DNA of 64,000 bases from Leptobrachium leishanense (taxonomy: Eukaryota > Chordata > Amphibia > Anura > Megophryidae): contig CM019065.1 in the NCBI GenBank assembly GCA_009667805.1, positions 18,996,611 to 19,060,610 of the forward strand, written 5' to 3'. Positions 61,448 to 64,000 of this stretch are shown here, one piece after another (positions within the stretch are counted from its first letter, which is position 1; every line of letters starts with the position of its first letter). Position numbers and translations under genes: made by a program. Under the pieces are notes generated by a model. That model saw only the letters and a list, made by a program, of their open reading frames with translations, had not been told where the DNA came from and ran no database searches.

Positions 61448-64000
61448 CTATTCCGTTACTTCACCATCAGGGGATTGATAGCTGCTGATCCAGGACTGAT
61501 TCATTTTTATAAATGTCAGCCGGTCTACAGAGTCGGTGGACAGACGCACTCTTTTGTCTGTGACAAAACCTCCAGCGGCACTGAACGTCCTTTCAGAAAG
61601 CACACTGGATGAAGGGCAACCTAGTAGCTGCATAGCATATTGGCAAAGTTCTGGCCAGTGATCCAATCTCAACACCCAGTAAGCCAGTGGATCATCTGCT
61701 GTAAAGGTATCCAGGTCTGCCCTTGCCCCTGCACCATATGGTGAAGACACTGGCAATGGGTGCCTACATTTGACGTCCCTGGGTGTCGTGGACTAAAAAA
61801 ATAAAAAAATGCATCAGTCAAGCAGCCCTGGCCTTCACCACTATTCCTCTGATCATCCACAGCCTCAGAAGCACGTGTGTCATCACTTGGTAACCTACCA
61901 GTGTCTGGAAAGGTGTTACACAAGTGTCGCTTTAGAGCGTCCTCAAGTTTTTTCATCCTGTGCTCCCTCTGTGCGGGCAGGATGAGCTCTGCAACTTTAC
62001 CCTTGTATCATGGATCAAGAAGGGTTGCCAACCAGTAATGATCCCTCTCCTTGATAGCACAAATCCTGGGGTCCTTTAGCAGGCTTTGCATTATAAGGGA
62101 GCCCATGCAGCGTAGGTCGGAGGTTGCATTAGCTTCCGAGTCTTCCTGGTCAATGAGGATGACCCCATTGTGCACTTCCTCCTCCCAGCCACGCACTAGC
62201 CCTTGTGTTTCTGGGCACACAAAACCCTAACTTGAGGAATCCCTACCTTCAATGCCCCCACTACTTAAATATTCCTCCTCCTCATCCTTCTCCTGTCTGA
62301 TCTGAGTAGGACCCGCTGGATTGCTGTCTGCGGAAAGACTGGGGCCTTGAGAGCTAGGGCAGGCCTCCTCTTCCTCCCGCTGCTCTGCCTCTAGAGCCAC
62401 ATCTATAATTCCCTGCAGAGTGTGCTCCAGCAGGAACACTAAAGGAATTGTGTCACTGATGCATGCACTGTCCCTGCTCACCATCCTCGTTGCCTCCTCA
62501 AATGGTGACAGTACAGTGCATGCATCCTTGATCATCGGCCACTGCGGGGGGGGGGACCAAGTTGACCTGAACCTGTCCTTGTGCCATACTCACACAGGTA
62601 CTCGTTGATGGCCCTCTGCTGCTTGTGCAGACACTGCAGCATTGCTAATGTCGAGTTCCACCTGGTGGGCATGTCACAGATCAGATGGTTTGTGGGAAGG
62701 TGGAATTCTCTTTGAATTTCTGCCAGGCGAACGCTTGCTGGGAATGACCGTCTGAAGTGGCTGCAGCCTTTTCTGGCCTGGCTGAGAAGCTCTGCCAGCC
62801 CTGGGTACTTGGTTAGGAAACGCTGTGCCACTAGATTTAGGACGTGTTCTAGGCATGGCACATGCGTCAATTTACCCTTGCGTAGGGTGGAGAGAAGGTT
62901 GCTGCCATTATCACAGACGATCATTCCCAGCTGAAGCTGGCATGGTGTTAACCATCTCTGCACCTGGCCCTGCAGAGCTGACAGAATTTCTGGCCTGGTG
63001 TGGCTCCTGTCCCCTAAACAAACCAGCTCAAGCACAGTATGGCTTCTTTTTGCTTGAGCCATTGCGTAGACCCTGTCAGGCATTGGTTTAACTGCCACTT
63101 CGCCAGAGACACAGAAGGAGGAGGAGGAAGAGGGAGAGGTGGTGGTGATGGAGCAGACAGACCTCATACAAGCATCTTTCTGGAGGCGTGGTGGATGAAC
63201 AAGCTCCAGCACAGAGCCCCATCTTGGATCCCTCCCAGCTGCAATCAGAGTTACCCAGTGTGCCGTGAAGGAAATGTAACGACCCTGTCCATGCTTGCTG
63301 GACCATGTGTCTAAAGTCAGGTGCACCTTGCTGCTGACTGCCTTTCCCAATGACTCGATAACATTGTCTTCCACGTGCTGGTATAGGGCTGGAATGGCCT
63401 TGCGTGAAAAGTAATGGCGTTTTGGAACCTGCCACTGTGGTACAGCACATTCAGCAAATTCACGGAAGGGAGCAGAGTCCACCAGCTGGAAAGGCAGCAG
63501 CTGCAATGCGAGTAATTTTGCTAAACTGGCATTTAGACGCTGTGCTTGGGGATGGTTGGGACTATATTTTTTCTAACGCTGCCGCAGCTGCGGCAACGTA
63601 ATCTGACTGCATAAATCTTCAGCTGATGGGATGCTTTCACATTGTGAGGAAGGACCTGGTACATCCATTACTGTAGCATCATCCCTGTCAGTGGAGGTTG
63701 TAGGCAATGACATGGCAGGACATACAGTGGGGGTAGAGACAGATGAGGAGGAGGAGGACCTACGCAAAGTTTTGCGCCAACGGGATGTGTGGCAGGAGGT
63801 AATATGTCGCCTCAAGCACGTGGTACCCAAGTGTCCGGTGTCTTTCCCACGCTTAAGCCTCATCTGACATAGATTACAAATAGCAACGGTGGGGTCTGCT
63901 GCACATTTCTTAAAGAACTCCCAGCAGACAGCAGAGTTCCTGCGTATGTGCTTTGAGACAACAGCGCTCTGCACCGGAGCAGCTCTGACATCTGATGCCT
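61448..64000 (-). pseudogene. hAT transposase, broken and partial (copy E)
   Basis: It contains a good BED finger with CNLC and RRHITSCH (C-x2-C, H-x4-H; about 63789-63878), an S-rich linker, and a clean 324-residue frame (63506-62532). That frame holds LTLDTWSSKHGQG, CDNGSNLLSTLRKGK and CDMPTRWNSTLAML, the hAT catalytic-core landmarks. The C-terminal dimerisation block ends at 61448. A frameshift near 63575, another near 62530, a stop after LLDP at about 62007 and a deletion near 61735 break it. The N-terminus is outside the window. Confidence 0.9.

Larger units (their letters stand above)
58753..64000 (-). mobile_element. hAT copy E, continues beyond the window
   Basis: The 3' terminus at 58753 is TAGGGATGAGCCGAACACC. 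Inward follow the 3' non-coding region, the ~140-bp array (60200-61425) and the transposase remnant, which runs off the right edge. Two younger insertions lie in it: an 867-bp element (59238-60104) and an L2 3' end (60329-60676). Confidence 0.92.

Overview
The window reads as a repeat-dominated vertebrate nuclear sequence, most probably from an amphibian (frog-like). This rests on the mixture of CR1 and L2 LINEs with their typical 3' tails, a Penelope-like element with an RT and a GIY-YIG endonuclease, three Tc1 transposons, very long hAT elements with a BED zinc-finger transposase, TTAA-flanked hairpin elements, solo LTRs and a TTAGGG-like tract. I find no host protein-coding gene, tRNA, rRNA or snRNA gene. 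Most long open frames are translations of tandem repeats whose period is a multiple of three. The only convincingly intact coding sequence is a Tc1 transposase at 37086-38120 on the minus strand.

Layout. 1-672: edge of an antisense LTR retroelement. 673-2980: AT-rich, unannotated. 2985-3910: degenerate telomere-like tract between inverted arms. 4736-6037: 42-bp and ~30-bp minisatellites. 6038-8008: hAT copy A (minus) with a nested hAT MITE. 8944-9146: tRNA-type SINE. 10491-11177: solo LTR. 11340-21710: a 55-bp satellite interrupted by two hAT copies (B plus, C minus, tail to tail) and a CR1. 22378-24000: decayed Tc1. 24181-33132: a solo LTR holding a 7.9-kb hAT (copy D) with perfect 8-bp target duplications. 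35065-42510: a Penelope-like element broken by a TTAA hairpin element, an intact Tc1 and a LINE fragment. 42517-43940: CR1. 45226-49300: a tandem duplication carrying a hAT MITE and a Tc1 that itself carries a solo LTR. 50576-54715: L2 LINE interrupted by a 1.8-kb hAT. 54900-56507: LINE 3' end with a 39-bp minisatellite grown inside it. 56517-57850: 55-bp satellite again. 58753-64000: hAT copy E (minus), leaving the window.

The window is best read as a stratigraphy of insertions. Exact target-site duplications (8 bp for hAT, TA for Tc1, TTAA for the hairpin elements, 4-5 bp for LTRs) let several nestings be ordered in time. The elements also interact: a SINE shares its 3' tail with a LINE present in the same window, and dead hAT copies appear to have been moved by transposase supplied from elsewhere. 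The points most worth following up are the LINE-born minisatellite, the SINE/LINE tail pair, the chain of hairpins in the TTAA element, the telomere-like tract within inverted arms, and the apparently intact Tc1.
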